Of a stretch of 64,000 nt of DNA, positions 42,165 through 51,739 are shown one piece after another. The notes beneath the pieces are model-generated. The model worked only from the letters and a program-made list of their open reading frames with translations, ran no database searches and was not told where the DNA came from. The DNA is from Fictibacillus sp. FJAT-27399 (GTDB lineage Bacteria; Bacillota; Bacilli; Bacillales; Fictibacillaceae). Location of the stretch: the NCBI RefSeq assembly GCF_001510655.1, contig NZ_LMVC01000004.1, positions 233,084 through 297,083 on the forward strand. The letters run 5' to 3'. How positions within the stretch are numbered: the stretch's first letter is position 1; the number at the start of each line of letters is the position of its first letter. The translations under genes were made by a program, and so were the position numbers.

Positions 42165-42385
42165 AACTCTAATTATGTAAACTACCTGCCCCTTCAAACC
42201 CCCTACTCCTCTTTCGTCTATTTCTTTAAGAATGAGATGAATGGGAAAATCCAGTTTTTCCTTTGTCTGATCTTTTCATTTTGCCGCGGCTAAGTTAGCT
42301 TGAAAAATACGCTATACTAGGGGTAGTAATTTTTAGAATTTTAAAAAATGTACTGGACGATTCATTCATAAAGGAGTTTCCATCA

Positions 42386-43684
42386 ATGCAATTATTTATT
42401 CTTGCCGATGACCTGACAGGCGCTAACGATTCGGGTGTCCAATTATCCAAACAGGGCTTCCGTTCAATCGTTTGGCTGGATCTTTCCCAATCACCGGATG
42501 CTGCAGCAGATGTGGCAATATATGATACTGACAGCAGAGCTCTTGGTGAAAAAGAAGCCTGCAAACGTATCTTACAAGCGGCTTCCCACGTAAAGGAACG
42601 GGATGAAGTACATGTTTATAAAAAAATAGATTCTACTCTTCGCGGCAATATCGGTTCAGAACTGGCAGCGGTATATGAGGTGTTCAAGCCGGAAATGCTT
42701 GTTATTTCTCCCGCATATCCAAAGTTAAACAGACAGACAATCAATGGCACCCAATATGTTGATGGCCGGCCTGTGGAAACAACCGAGTTTGGCAAAGATC
42801 CGAAAACCCCGGTCACGGAGAGCCATATCCCAGCTTTGCTCGAGAAGTATGCTCATCAAAAAATCTTCGTCGTGAACAGTGTTCTGTTATCACGTTCGAA
42901 AGAAGAGGTTTTGGCCAAAATTTTAGAGTCCTTGGATGAGGGGGTATCCTGGTTTGTCTGTGATGCTGAAACGGACAAGCATTTGGAGAAAGCGGCTTAT
43001 GTTTTTTCTGCATTAAATAAAAAAACCGTGTGGGCAGGATCAGCTGGCCTGATCGAGTACCTCCCAGCTGTTCTTGGTCTAGCGGCCCGACCACAGGGTT
43101 TAGGAGAAAAGCTCAATGTGAGCCAGACCCTTACTGTGTCGGCGAGCTTATCACAAACGACAAAAGGACAGCTAGGAAAGGTTGGTATAATGCCTGACTC
43201 CCTGATGTTGGAAATGGATCCGTCAGAACTTATCAGGAAGACGTATGATCTGCAGAGCCTGATCGAAAAAATAAAACAGGTTCCAGAAAAACGCCATATT
43301 GTCCTTTATGTAGATGGCTCAGATGTAAACCGTTCAGCAGCTCAGGAGCTTGGCAGGGACTTGGGTTTGCATAAAAATCAGGTCGGGGAAATGATTTCAA
43401 GGGAGCTTGGCATCATCGCGCGTTCTTTGCTTAATGGGGTGCCTTCAATTGAAGGATTGGTGCTTACAGGCGGAGATACGGCCAAGGCGGTCTGTTCGGA
43501 AGTTGGGTTGTCCCAAATGGAACTGCGGTCTGAGGTGGAGCCAGGGCTTCCGTTAGGAATAGCAAGTGATGAAAAACGCCGGTACTGGACGGTTACAAAG
43601 GCTGGCGGATTCGGCAATGAAAATTCTTTAGTCCATGCGTTGAAACATATGACAGGAGAGGTGTTAGAGCATGAATCAAAATAA
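42386..43684 (+). CDS. dtnK: Four-carbon acid sugar kinase (DtnK/OtnK family), copy 1
   Basis: 432-aa cytosolic kinase (former DUF1537). N-terminal substrate domain opens [23 protein letters not shown] and includes KKIDSTLRGNIGSEL and SPAYPKLNRQT; the C-terminal nucleotide domain has LVLTGGDTAKAVC and GLPLG. Members phosphorylate D-threonate or D-erythronate at C4. The product is taken by the PdxA2-type dehydrogenase encoded next, whose start lies 14 bp inside this gene. AAAGGAG precedes ATG. Which stereoisomer is used cannot be decided from sequence. Confidence 0.88.
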   Translation: MQLFILADDLTGANDSGVQLSKQGFRSIVWLDLSQSPDAAADVAIYDTDSRALGEKEACKRILQAASHVKERDEVHVYKKIDSTLRGNIGSELAAVYEVFKPEMLVISPAYPKLNRQTINGTQYVDGRPVETTEFGKDPKTPVTESHIPALLEKYAHQKIFVVNSVLLSRSKEEVLAKILESLDEGVSWFVCDAETDKHLEKAAYVFSALNKKTVWAGSAGLIEYLPAVLGLAARPQGLGEKLNVSQTLTVSASLSQTTKGQLGKVGIMPDSLMLEMDPSELIRKTYDLQSLIEKIKQVPEKRHIVLYVDGSDVNRSAAQELGRDLGLHKNQVGEMISRELGIIARSLLNGVPSIEGLVLTGGDTAKAVCSEVGLSQMELRSEVEPGLPLGIASDEKRRYWTVTKAGGFGNENSLVHALKHMTGEVLEHESK

Positions 43685-44678
43685 AAGCATGGTCGGAATT
43701 ACAATGGGAGATGCTGCCGGTGTGGGTCCGGAGATCATTCTGAAAAGCCTTGCAAGCACAGAAATCTATGAATTATCTCGTCCGTTTGTCATTGGCGACA
43801 CCCGAATTCTTGAGCGGGCAAAGAGCTATGTGAATAGCCACCTTACAGTTCAAACGATTACGGAAGACGAACTTGAAAACTTGAATTTTACACATGGTAC
43901 GGTGTATTGTCTGGATTTGAACCTAGTGCCTGAAGATCTTCCGGTTGGGCAGGTTTCGCCAATTGCTGGTCATGCGGCTTTTGAATATTTAAGCAAGGCG
44001 ATTGACCTTGCGAATAAAGGAAAGATTGATGCGATTTGTACTGGGCCTTTAAACAAAGAAGCATTGCATAAAGGTGGCCATAAGTATCCGGGCCATACTG
44101 AAATATTGGCTGAGCTGACGGGAACAGATGAGTTTTCCATGATGCTTTCGGCTCCTAACTTAAAAGTCATTCATGTTACCACTCATGTCGGTATCATTGA
44201 TGCCGTAAAAATGATTAATCCTGAGCGGGTCTATCGTGTTATTAAGCTTGCGGACGAGACGTTGAAGAAATCAGGAATTGAGTCGCCAAAGATCGCAGTC
44301 TGCGGAATTAATCCGCATGCTGGGGAAAACGGACTGTTCGGATACGGTGAGGAAGAAGAGAAAGTAATACCGGGGGTGCAAAGAGCACAAAAAGAAGGCG
44401 TTAATGTTGTTGGCCCCCTTCCTGCTGATACACTATTTTTCCGCACGGTCCGCGGTGATTTTGATATTGTCGTCGCCATGTATCACGATCAGGGCCATGG
44501 ACCGGTCAAAGTATTGGGACTGGATGCAGGCGTAAATATCACAATCGGATTGCCTATTATTCGGACGAGCGTGGACCACGGAACCGCTTTCGACATTGCA
44601 GGTAAAGGTATTGCCGATGAAAAAAGCATGACCGAAGCCCTCCGCCAAGCAGTGGAATTGGCTCCGAAGAGGCCATAG
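43671..44678 (+). CDS. pdxA2: PdxA2-type 4-phospho-D-threonate/erythronate dehydrogenase, copy 1
   Basis: 335-aa NAD-dependent oxidative decarboxylase of the PdxA family. GITMGDAAGVGPEIILKSL opens the protein; metal-binding His residues are in YPGHTEILAEL, AMYHDQGHGPVKVLG and [13 protein letters not shown]. Pairing with a DUF1537 kinase indicates the PdxA2 catabolic role (4-phosphothreonate to dihydroxyacetone phosphate and CO2) rather than vitamin B6 synthesis. Overlaps the kinase gene by 14 bp with GGAGAGGTG as its ribosome site. Confidence 0.9.
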   Translation: MNQNKSMVGITMGDAAGVGPEIILKSLASTEIYELSRPFVIGDTRILERAKSYVNSHLTVQTITEDELENLNFTHGTVYCLDLNLVPEDLPVGQVSPIAGHAAFEYLSKAIDLANKGKIDAICTGPLNKEALHKGGHKYPGHTEILAELTGTDEFSMMLSAPNLKVIHVTTHVGIIDAVKMINPERVYRVIKLADETLKKSGIESPKIAVCGINPHAGENGLFGYGEEEEKVIPGVQRAQKEGVNVVGPLPADTLFFRTVRGDFDIVVAMYHDQGHGPVKVLGLDAGVNITIGLPIIRTSVDHGTAFDIAGKGIADEKSMTEALRQAVELAPKRP

Positions 44679-44693
44679 TATAGATAGTAATTC

Positions 44694-44732
44694 AGCATCT
44701 TCTGCTTGTTCACAAGCAGGAGGTGCATTTTT
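44694..44732 (+). terminator. Hairpin after pdxA2 copy 1
   Basis: GCATCTTCTGCTTG and CAAGCAGGAGGTGC pair around TTCA, followed by ATTTTTG. It probably reduces read-through into the lyase gene 87 bp on. Confidence 0.7.
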
Positions 44733-44818
44733 GTCTTCATAACCCATCAATCCGCTGCTTCATAAGATGGTGTATCTACTTGATCGAACGCTCTCTCTAA
44801 AAACAAGGAGGAAAAAAA

Positions 44819-46327
44819 GTGAAAACTAGGGATGAATTCATCCACGAAGATGGCAGCTCGTTCCCCGGCAAGACCTATGAGGAACATCTCCTGAGGCACG
44901 TTTTTAATGATCAGCGGGATTATTTGTTTGCGGAAATGTTCGCGATTCACAGGGCGCATGTGGTCATGCTGGCTGAGCAAAATATTTTGGCGAGGGATGA
45001 AGCGGGGACCATTCTTGCCGGTGTGGAAAAGGTGCGGCAGATCGATTTCCGTAAGCTGGATTATGATCCTCTTTATGAAGATTTATTTTTTATGATGGAA
45101 AGCCGGATTGCAGAGGAAATCGGTGGAGACCTTGCCGGAAAGGTCCATATCGCGAGGAGCCGTAATGATATGGGAGTGGCGATGTACCGTCTTGTCTTGA
45201 GAAATCATATACTTACACTCATTCAAAACACACTCTTGCTCGGCGAGGCCCTCCTGGAGCAGGCGAAGGAACACGCCGGAACGGTCATGACCGCCTATAC
45301 CCATACACAGCCGGCTCAGCCGACTACGCTCGGCCACTATCTGCTGGCCATCTATGATGTCGTCATAAGGGACATTCATCGCCTATGGTCCGCGTATGAA
45401 GGAGTCAACCGTTCACCTCTGGGCGCCGCTGCCCTTTCCACGACAAGCTTTCCGATCAGCCGCGACCGGGTCCGAGAACTTTTAGGATTCAGTAGTATTG
45501 TAGAGAACTCCTATGATGCCATTGCTGGCGGAGACTATCTGCTGGAGACGGCAACTGCAGTCATGACACTCATGATCAACGCAGGCCGCTGGATCCAGGA
45601 CCTGCTTCTTCAGGCGACCCGGGAATTCGGGGTCATCCGTGTTGCCGATCCATACGTACAGATCAGCAGCATCATGCCGCAAAAGCGGAATCCAGTGTCG
45701 ATCGAGCATTCCAGATCCCTTGCCAGTTCAGCAGCCGGTGAAGCGATGTCAGCCATCCAGATGATTCATAATACACCGTTTGGAGACATCGTGGACACGG
45801 AAGACGACCTGCAGCCTCATCTGTATCGAAGCTATGAGAAGGCATCACGGGTATTGCAGCTCATGCATGCCGTCATCCGGACGATGGAGGTTGATGCAGA
45901 AAAGATCGGCAAGCGTGCGAACCAATCATGCATCACGATTACAGAACTTTCAGATGTGCTGGCTCGAGATAAAGGTGTCCCGTTCCGAAAAGCGCACCAG
46001 ATCGCGAGCGCCGTTGCGAAAGAGTGTACATCAGCAGGAAAAGAATTGAACGATATTGAGGTGGAAGCAGCGAACGCATGGATCAGCAGCATCTATCCTG
46101 CAGCCTTGACAGAAGAAGAATGGAAGGGAATCGTCTGTCCACGTGAATTCGTCAAACGCCGCAAGATTCAGGGCGGACCTAATCCGGACGAAGTAAAGCG
46201 GATGATTGCGGAGCGTGAGGAAGACCTTTTCAATATGGAAAAGACCCTTCAAAACAAAAAAGAATGCTTGCTCCAGGCGGATCAATCTCTGGATAGTGCC
46301 GTGCAAAACTTGATCGCAGCAAAATAA
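44819..46327 (+). CDS. Argininosuccinate lyase-like protein of the fumarase/aspartase superfamily
   Basis: 502 aa, GTG start behind AAGGAGG. The superfamily signature SSIMPQKRNPVSIEH is intact with the flexible catalytic Ser loop, and HIARSRNDMGVAMYRL and THTQPAQPTTLGHYLLA match argininosuccinate lyase. It is longer than biosynthetic ArgH (about 460 aa), with an extended C-terminus, no argG neighbour, and a catabolic setting beside dtnK-pdxA2. An ArgH2-type C-N lyase acting on another N-substituted aspartate or amino acid is therefore likely. Ends at a GC-rich hairpin (46327-46348) without T-run. Confidence 0.8.
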   Translation: MKTRDEFIHEDGSSFPGKTYEEHLLRHVFNDQRDYLFAEMFAIHRAHVVMLAEQNILARDEAGTILAGVEKVRQIDFRKLDYDPLYEDLFFMMESRIAEEIGGDLAGKVHIARSRNDMGVAMYRLVLRNHILTLIQNTLLLGEALLEQAKEHAGTVMTAYTHTQPAQPTTLGHYLLAIYDVVIRDIHRLWSAYEGVNRSPLGAAALSTTSFPISRDRVRELLGFSSIVENSYDAIAGGDYLLETATAVMTLMINAGRWIQDLLLQATREFGVIRVADPYVQISSIMPQKRNPVSIEHSRSLASSAAGEAMSAIQMIHNTPFGDIVDTEDDLQPHLYRSYEKASRVLQLMHAVIRTMEVDAEKIGKRANQSCITITELSDVLARDKGVPFRKAHQIASAVAKECTSAGKELNDIEVEAANAWISSIYPAALTEEEWKGIVCPREFVKRRKIQGGPNPDEVKRMIAEREEDLFNMEKTLQNKKECLLQADQSLDSAVQNLIAAK

Positions 46328-46420
46328 GCTCTCCTTCGCCGGAGAGCTTACGGCTGCAATAAATGATGCATGATCCTGTCCCGGTCATTAAAAAATTGCT
46401 TCATGAATCACAGTAAAAAC

Positions 46421-47245
46421 TCAGTTTTTTATGAATGATTTTTTTGCCAGTTCAATAAAAGCTTCTGCAGCCGGAGAACACCGTTCGAGAGAGTTGACGG
46501 CTAAGCCGATCGTCCGGTAACAGTTTTCTTTCATAGTGACTGCAGCAACATTTTTTCTTGTATCGCCCTGCAAAACCAGTTCAGGGACGATGCTTACTCC
46601 CAACTCCTTTGCCACCATAGCCATAATCGTTTGGTTATCTGCAATTTCGCAAAATATCTGGGGCAGGATTTTGTTCTCTTTAAAAAGCCCCTTGATCAAC
46701 TCATCACAGCCTGCTTTGGGCATGATAAAAGGTTCATCGCTGATTTCATGGATACTGATCCTTTTCCTCCTTTTCAGTTTGTGGCTGTCTGGGAGGAGGA
46801 TATAAAGGTGATCCTCCATAAGCGGGATAAAATCAAGGCTCTCTGAGGTTGAAGACGTCAGAAAACCGATATCAATCTTTCCTGAAGTGATCATTTGTTT
46901 GATTTCCTCGTATCCCCCTTCGTATATTTCTGTTTGAATCCCCGGAAAGGCTTGATGAAACTGCTTTAAGATAGAAGGCAAAAGACTAGCCGATACACTT
47001 GGAAATGTACCGATGCGGATTGTTCCGATTTTTAAACCGTTCAGCAGACCTGCTTCTTGTTTCATTCGTTCTGACAAATCCAGAATCTCCTGGATGTATT
47101 CCATCATCCTTTTTCCTTCGTTCGTTAACGTTATGCCGCTGCGCCCTCTGTTCATCAGCGTTAATTCCAGTTCTGTTTCTAATCCCCGGATAGCATGGCT
47201 GATCGCCGATTGGGTAAGCCCCAGCTTTTTTCCTAATATTTTTCA
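46421..47245 (-). pseudogene. LysR-family regulator lacking the start of its DNA-binding domain
   Basis: The frame encodes the LysR effector domain (IGTIRIGTFPSVSASLLPSILKQFHQAFPGIQ and onward, about 200 aa) and the second half of the helix-turn-helix (LGKKLGLTQSAISHAIRGLETELELTLMNRG). Going upstream it meets a TGA two codons before that segment, so the first 20 or so residues of the normal LysR N-terminus are missing. The first ATG (47155) would exclude the recognition helix. I read it as 5'-truncated by a deletion next to the phzF promoter. A non-standard start producing a partial protein is possible but would not bind DNA normally. Confidence 0.72.
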
Positions 47246-47326
47246 TGATTTATATTATAAACATTCATTTGATTAATGTTAACTGCCATCATATGATGAG
47301 AGCAAGAACACTTGAGGAGGATAAAG

Positions 47327-48250
47327 ATGAAACCTTTAACGTATACGCTTGTAGACGTATTTACCGACAAGCCTTTCAGCGGGAATCAACTGGCTGTTTT
47401 TCTGGATGACACCGGCTTAACGACAGAAATGATGCAAAAAATAGCGAGAGAACTGAATCTATCGGAAACGGTATTTGTTCAGTCTCCAAGCAATCCTGCA
47501 AACGATAAAAAGCTGCGCATTTTCACACCGGATGTGGAGCTCCCGATGGCTGGACACCCGACCCTTGGCGCAGGCTATGTGATGGCTCATAAGGGCTTGC
47601 TTGAGGCTTCTGAAGGTAAGAATGAGTGGATTTTTGAAGAAGGTGTTGGAGATATTCCTGTTACGGTTTATATGGAGAATGGACGTGTATTAAACGTTGA
47701 AATGAATCAGCCGATGCCACTATTCGGGGAATATTTTGAAGACAGAGCATTGGCGGCAAAATTGCTTTCTCTTTCCCCGGAAGATGTAACGGGTGAGCTG
47801 CCAATCCGCACGGTATCAACCGCAGTACCATTCTTATTTATCCCTGTTCGTTCCCTTGATGCGATGAAAAGAATCAACTTCCGGACAGACATTTGGGAAA
47901 AGTATTTTAGCCAAAACCCTTCGACGAAACACATTTTCGCGTTTACAGCGGAAACAGAAATGAAGGATTCCACTGTACACAGCCGGATGTTTGCACCGGC
48001 GATGGGGATATCTGAAGATCCTGCGACAGGGGCAGCGAGCGGCCCATTAGGTGCCTATATTGTTGAGCATACGGACATTGCCCAGAATCAACAAGGAGTT
48101 TATCGTATTCGAAGTGAACAGGGATTTGAAATGGGAAGACCAAGCATCATTGATATTACGATTCGCAAAGAAAAGGAGTATGAGGAAGTTAAAATTGGCG
48201 GCTGCAGCGTCATCATGGGTTCAGGAGAGCTGCTGACCAGTCAGAAGTAA
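47327..48250 (+). CDS. PhzF-family isomerase/epimerase-like protein
   Basis: 307 aa with the diaminopimelate-epimerase fold. Opening LVDVFTDKPFSGNQLAVFLD, the active-site Glu in RELNLSETVFV, the RIFTPDVELPMAGHPTLGAGYV motif and EDPATGAASGPLGAYIVEH are the PhzF hallmarks. Bacterial members isomerise small acids; the substrate here is unknown. ATG 47327 stands six bases after GAGGAGG. It diverges from the truncated LysR gene, probably its former regulator. Confidence 0.9.
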   Translation: MKPLTYTLVDVFTDKPFSGNQLAVFLDDTGLTTEMMQKIARELNLSETVFVQSPSNPANDKKLRIFTPDVELPMAGHPTLGAGYVMAHKGLLEASEGKNEWIFEEGVGDIPVTVYMENGRVLNVEMNQPMPLFGEYFEDRALAAKLLSLSPEDVTGELPIRTVSTAVPFLFIPVRSLDAMKRINFRTDIWEKYFSQNPSTKHIFAFTAETEMKDSTVHSRMFAPAMGISEDPATGAASGPLGAYIVEHTDIAQNQQGVYRIRSEQGFEMGRPSIIDITIRKEKEYEEVKIGGCSVIMGSGELLTSQK

Positions 48251-48342
48251 TACACGATTCAGTTGGTGAGCCATTCCCCCAGGCCGCACATATACTGGCA
48301 AGAAAGCTGAATTTCTTAAACATAAAGGGGGAGCAAGCAGCA

Positions 48343-48783
48343 ATGATAACCTTACCAGTTCCATCGAGATGGGGAATCAGTGCGGATGTCGGCGGCAGGC
48401 CGCTCATCTGGGGAACGGTCGTCCTCAATTCCATAGAAAACAATAAAATAATGGGCACCCTCAATTTTCGGGGAGTTCCGGTTCCAATTCAGGGATATTG
48501 GACCGAAAATACAAGACAGATCTCTTTTGATTCACCTTATGCCACCTTTTCAGGCAATCTGTTCATTTATGACGACCCCTCGATTACCACACGCCATTAT
48601 CTGATCAACGGGCGTCTTTACATGAAGCCGACATCTATGCTGGCGGGTGAATATGGAACATGGGTAGCTTCAACGAATGCCTATTTAAACGGCGGGAGCG
48701 GGCAATCATCCCAGCAGAATCAGACACCTCCAGCCGGGGCTTTTACGACCTCTGATTATGTTGAAGATGCACCCGACCGGTGA
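48343..48783 (+). CDS. Hypothetical protein, probably all-beta
   Basis: 146 aa. No signal peptide or membrane helix. Residues 1-115 alternate hydrophobic and polar residues with many Gly, Thr and aromatic positions (RPLIWGTVVLNSIE, MGTLNFRGVPVPIQGYW, ATFSGNLFIYDDPS), suggesting a small beta-barrel; the last 30 residues are Gly/Ser/Gln/Pro-rich and disordered. I do not recognise the family. GGGGGAG precedes ATG and a bidirectional terminator follows. Possibly co-expressed with phzF 92 bp upstream. Confidence 0.7.
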   Translation: MITLPVPSRWGISADVGGRPLIWGTVVLNSIENNKIMGTLNFRGVPVPIQGYWTENTRQISFDSPYATFSGNLFIYDDPSITTRHYLINGRLYMKPTSMLAGEYGTWVASTNAYLNGGSGQSSQQNQTPPAGAFTTSDYVEDAPDR

Positions 48784-48792
48784 AAGGAACAC

Positions 48793-48828
48793 AAAAAAGC
48801 TGAATGAGCAATCTCATTCAGCTTTTTT
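48793..48828. terminator. Bidirectional terminator between the hypothetical and brnQ
   Basis: AAAAAAGCTGAATGAG and CTCATTCAGCTTTTTT pair perfectly around CAAT. The brnQ stop codon (48814-48816, minus) lies inside the arm. Confidence 0.92.
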
Positions 48829-50196
48829 ATATCTAATTTGATTATGAAACTTTTCTTCTTTATGAGAATGAAGAACCGTACCATTCGATCTCACAAGACT
48901 AACAGCATAGCCCAGGAGAGCTCCAACAATTGCCGGCAGAATCCATCCAAGCCCTGTGTCATAAAGAGGGAGGAAGTTTGAGAAAAAGGAATTCACACCA
49001 TCTATCGATAGGTTAGCTGCATTTAATCCATCAAATAGACTAACGATAAAGGTAAACAGCAAGCTTCCTTGATACACTTCTGAGCGCCCTTTAAAGAGGT
49101 TGTGGGCGAAGCTTAAGAAAATAAGCATGATGGCCATCGGATAGATCGCTGTCAGCACAGGAACTGAGATGGCGATCAGCTCGTTCAATCCGAGATTTGC
49201 TGTTAATGCACTGAAAGAGGAAAGAATAACAGCCAATGCTTTGTATGAGATTTTCGGAAAAACACTGTGAAAATAAGCGGAACATGCTGTAACTAATCCA
49301 ACACTGGTTGTCAGACATGCTACTGTGATCATGAGTCCTAGAAATACATTCCCGAGAGAGCCGAAATAGTAATTGGCTACAGCTGATAAAACTTCTCCGC
49401 CATTGCTTAAATGGCCAAGTTCAGAAACACTGGAAGCTCCCATGTACGATAGGGAAGTGTACACGATCGCCAATACAGCAGCTGCAATGGTAGCTGCCTT
49501 TGCACAAGTTCTTGCGATGACTTTTTTATCGCTGCCTCTTTTTTCTTTGATGGCATTGATGATGATAATACCAAAAACGAAGGCAGCCAATGTGTCCATC
49601 GTCAGGTAACCTTCCTGAAATCCTTTAAAGAAGGAGTTTTGAACAAACTCTTTCGCAGGCGCCTGAATCGGGCCGATCGGATGAATGAAGGCAGCGGCTA
49701 CTAACACTCCGATGAACGAAAGCTTAAGCGGCGTTAAAATCTTACCTACGATATCAACGATCTTTGAAGGATTAAGTGAAAGGGCACATGTGATACTGAA
49801 AAAGACGACCGTGAAGATGAGAAGCGGCAAATGACCGCTGTTCGCTGGCAAAAAGGGCTTAACACCAATTTCAAAAGAAACACTTCCTGCTCTTGGCAAA
49901 GCAAAAAGAGGACCGATTGCTAAATAAAGAACAAAACTATAAAGAGCACTGAACCAAGGGTGTACACGATTTCCCATCGCCCGGAGGTCGTCGCTGCCGG
50001 AAATTCCGAAAGCAAAAACACCGAGTAGCGGTACACCGACTCCAGTAATCAAGAAACCGGCTGTCGCAATCCAGACGTTGGTTCCTGCAGTTTGTCCGAG
50101 CATTGCTGGAAAGATTAAGTTGCCTGCTCCAAAGAAAAGAGCAAATAACATGAGGCCGATAACCAATGTATGTGAAGACTGAGCTTTAGTAGACAC
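48814..50196 (-). CDS. brnQ: Branched-chain amino acid carrier BrnQ
   Basis: 460-aa polytopic membrane protein (about 12 helices) importing leucine, isoleucine and valine with sodium or protons. LVIGLMLFALFFGAGNLIFPAMLG is the hallmark N-terminus of the LIVCS family, followed by GVGVPLLGVFAFGISG and SLNPSKIVDIVGKILTPLKL. GTG start after GGAGGG. Three phased TGTCGA-type repeats lie 43-70 bp upstream, a possible operator. No T-box is visible. Confidence 0.93.
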   Translation of the reverse strand: MSTKAQSSHTLVIGLMLFALFFGAGNLIFPAMLGQTAGTNVWIATAGFLITGVGVPLLGVFAFGISGSDDLRAMGNRVHPWFSALYSFVLYLAIGPLFALPRAGSVSFEIGVKPFLPANSGHLPLLIFTVVFFSITCALSLNPSKIVDIVGKILTPLKLSFIGVLVAAAFIHPIGPIQAPAKEFVQNSFFKGFQEGYLTMDTLAAFVFGIIIINAIKEKRGSDKKVIARTCAKAATIAAAVLAIVYTSLSYMGASSVSELGHLSNGGEVLSAVANYYFGSLGNVFLGLMITVACLTTSVGLVTACSAYFHSVFPKISYKALAVILSSFSALTANLGLNELIAISVPVLTAIYPMAIMLIFLSFAHNLFKGRSEVYQGSLLFTFIVSLFDGLNAANLSIDGVNSFFSNFLPLYDTGLGWILPAIVGALLGYAVSLVRSNGTVLHSHKEEKFHNQIRYKKAE

Positions 50197-50238
50197 GAAA
50201 AAACCCTCCGAATAAGAATATTGTGAATATTTACTTCA

Positions 50239-50267
50239 TGTCGATTGATGTCGAATCTAGTGTCGAA
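50239..50267 (-). promoter_or_regulatory. Phased TGTCGAW repeats upstream of brnQ
   Basis: TGTCGAT (50239), TGTCGAA (50249) and TGTCGAA (50261), spaced 10 and 12 bp, i.e. on one DNA face; ATTCGATA follows. They could bind an oligomeric regulator. Regulator unknown. Confidence 0.4.
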
Positions 50268-50382
50268 TTCATTATTCGATAATAACATGCTTAAATAATT
50301 TTTTACAAGGGTAAACGCAAAAGATTTTAGTAAATTTCAACTTTTCTTTTTTTGAAAGCCTTTTTACATAAATGAACGAAAA

Positions 50383-50430
50383 AAAGGCCGGTTCCTCGGG
50401 AGCGGTGGACCGCCCGTAAGAAACCAGCCT
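50383..50430 (-). terminator. Terminator after the MFS gene of the second acid-sugar unit
   Basis: Minus strand AAGGCTGGTTTC and GAGGAACCGGCCTTTTTTT pair, with an inner GGGCGGTCCACCGCTCCC hairpin. Confidence 0.85.
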
Positions 50431-50437
50431 TGAAATG

Positions 50438-51706
50438 CTACGAGATTTTATTGATTTTTGGCTTGTCTGATGAAGCCTTCTGGCTGGCCTGGATGGACCG
50501 TCCCAGAATAAGTGTAATAATGGCAGCAAGTACGAGTGAAGCAGCCAGGAAATAGAATCCGGCATGGAAGCTGCCTGTTAAGTCTTTAAACAGCCCGACA
50601 AATTTTGGGCCGTTATAGCCCCCGAGGTTGCCAATGGCGTTTTGCAGGCCGAGAGCCGCACCGACAATGCCTGCAGGAATGATCGCTGTAGGAATCGCCC
50701 AAAGCGGTCCATACGGCGCATAGACACCAATCGCCGTAATGGATAACAAGATCATCTGAAGGGCGGGTGATTCCACAAATTGCCCTGCTACCATCGCAGC
50801 AGCACCAATCAGCAAAGGAATGACCACGTGCTGCACCCGGTTCATGCGCCTGTCGGACCAATAAGAGTTAAGGACCATTCCTACCAGTGCGAAGGTAAAC
50901 GGAATCGCCGTCAGCCAGCCCATGACTGCAGAGTCTTTCGTAAATGTGCTGACCACGCTCGGTACCCACAAGGTGTATCCGTAGAAGCCGGTCATCCAGA
51001 AGAAATACATAACGACGAGTCCCCATACGGTCATGTTCTTAAACGCTGCACCGTATCCGGATGATTTTACGGCGCCTTTTTGTTCATTTTGAAGCTCAGC
51101 CGTCAGCTCGTTCCGTTCCTGGTCACTCATCCATTTGGCCTCAGAAGGCTTATCTTTGACCATGGCATACCAGACGAACGCCCAGATCAGCGGTGGTACA
51201 CCTTCCAAGATCAGAACCGTCTTCCAGTCGAAATGTTTAAGCAAAAGGCCTGACAGGGGAGCCATCAGCATGGCGGATACAGGCAGGCAAGCCATCCAGA
51301 ACGCATTGGCTCTTGCTCGTTCTTTAAGGGTAAACCAGTTGGCGAGCAGGACAAGCACAGCCGGCCAGACCCCGCCTTCCGCAACTCCTAAAAGAAAACG
51401 GACGAATTTCAGCTGGCCTTCTGTCTGAACAAAGCCTGTTGCCATCGCGGCAAGGCCCCACAGGATCATGAGAATGAAGATAAACTTTTTCGCTGACCAT
51501 TTCGTGGCCAAAATGCCTCCGGGAATCTGCAGGATCAAATAACCGACAAAGAAAATTCCGGCAATATCCCCGGCGGCTGACGAGGAAATGTCCAAATCTT
51601 TTTGAATATTAGGCATCAGGACACCAATATTGATTCTGTCCATATATGCGAGCATGTACATGATAAATGCGACCGGGATGATCTTACCCCATTTTGCTGA
51701 AGCCAT
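50438..51706 (-). CDS. MFS transporter of the anion:cation symporter (ACS) type
   Basis: 422 aa with twelve helices. MLAYMDRINIGVLMPNIQKDLDISSSAAGDIAGIFFVGYLILQIPGGILATKWSAKK is the typical beginning of ACS transporters for sugar acids (hexuronates, glucarate, galactonate). LLGVAEGGVWPAVLVLLANWFT is the next landmark. As the last gene after deoR-dtnK-pdxA2 it probably imports the four-carbon acid sugar used there. AGGAGG precedes ATG 51706. A cre-like site is 35 bp upstream. Confidence 0.9.
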   Translation of the reverse strand: MASAKWGKIIPVAFIMYMLAYMDRINIGVLMPNIQKDLDISSSAAGDIAGIFFVGYLILQIPGGILATKWSAKKFIFILMILWGLAAMATGFVQTEGQLKFVRFLLGVAEGGVWPAVLVLLANWFTLKERARANAFWMACLPVSAMLMAPLSGLLLKHFDWKTVLILEGVPPLIWAFVWYAMVKDKPSEAKWMSDQERNELTAELQNEQKGAVKSSGYGAAFKNMTVWGLVVMYFFWMTGFYGYTLWVPSVVSTFTKDSAVMGWLTAIPFTFALVGMVLNSYWSDRRMNRVQHVVIPLLIGAAAMVAGQFVESPALQMILLSITAIGVYAPYGPLWAIPTAIIPAGIVGAALGLQNAIGNLGGYNGPKFVGLFKDLTGSFHAGFYFLAASLVLAAIITLILGRSIQASQKASSDKPKINKIS

Positions 51707-51739
51707 CGTAACCCCTCCTGTTTTTAAAATTGTTGAAAA

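Noticed and set aside
46986..47246. Alternative minus-strand frame starting MKNIRKKAGAYPIGD at the LysR gene
   Set aside because: It is out of frame with the LysR helix-turn-helix and has no family resemblance; the real frame is the LysR one.
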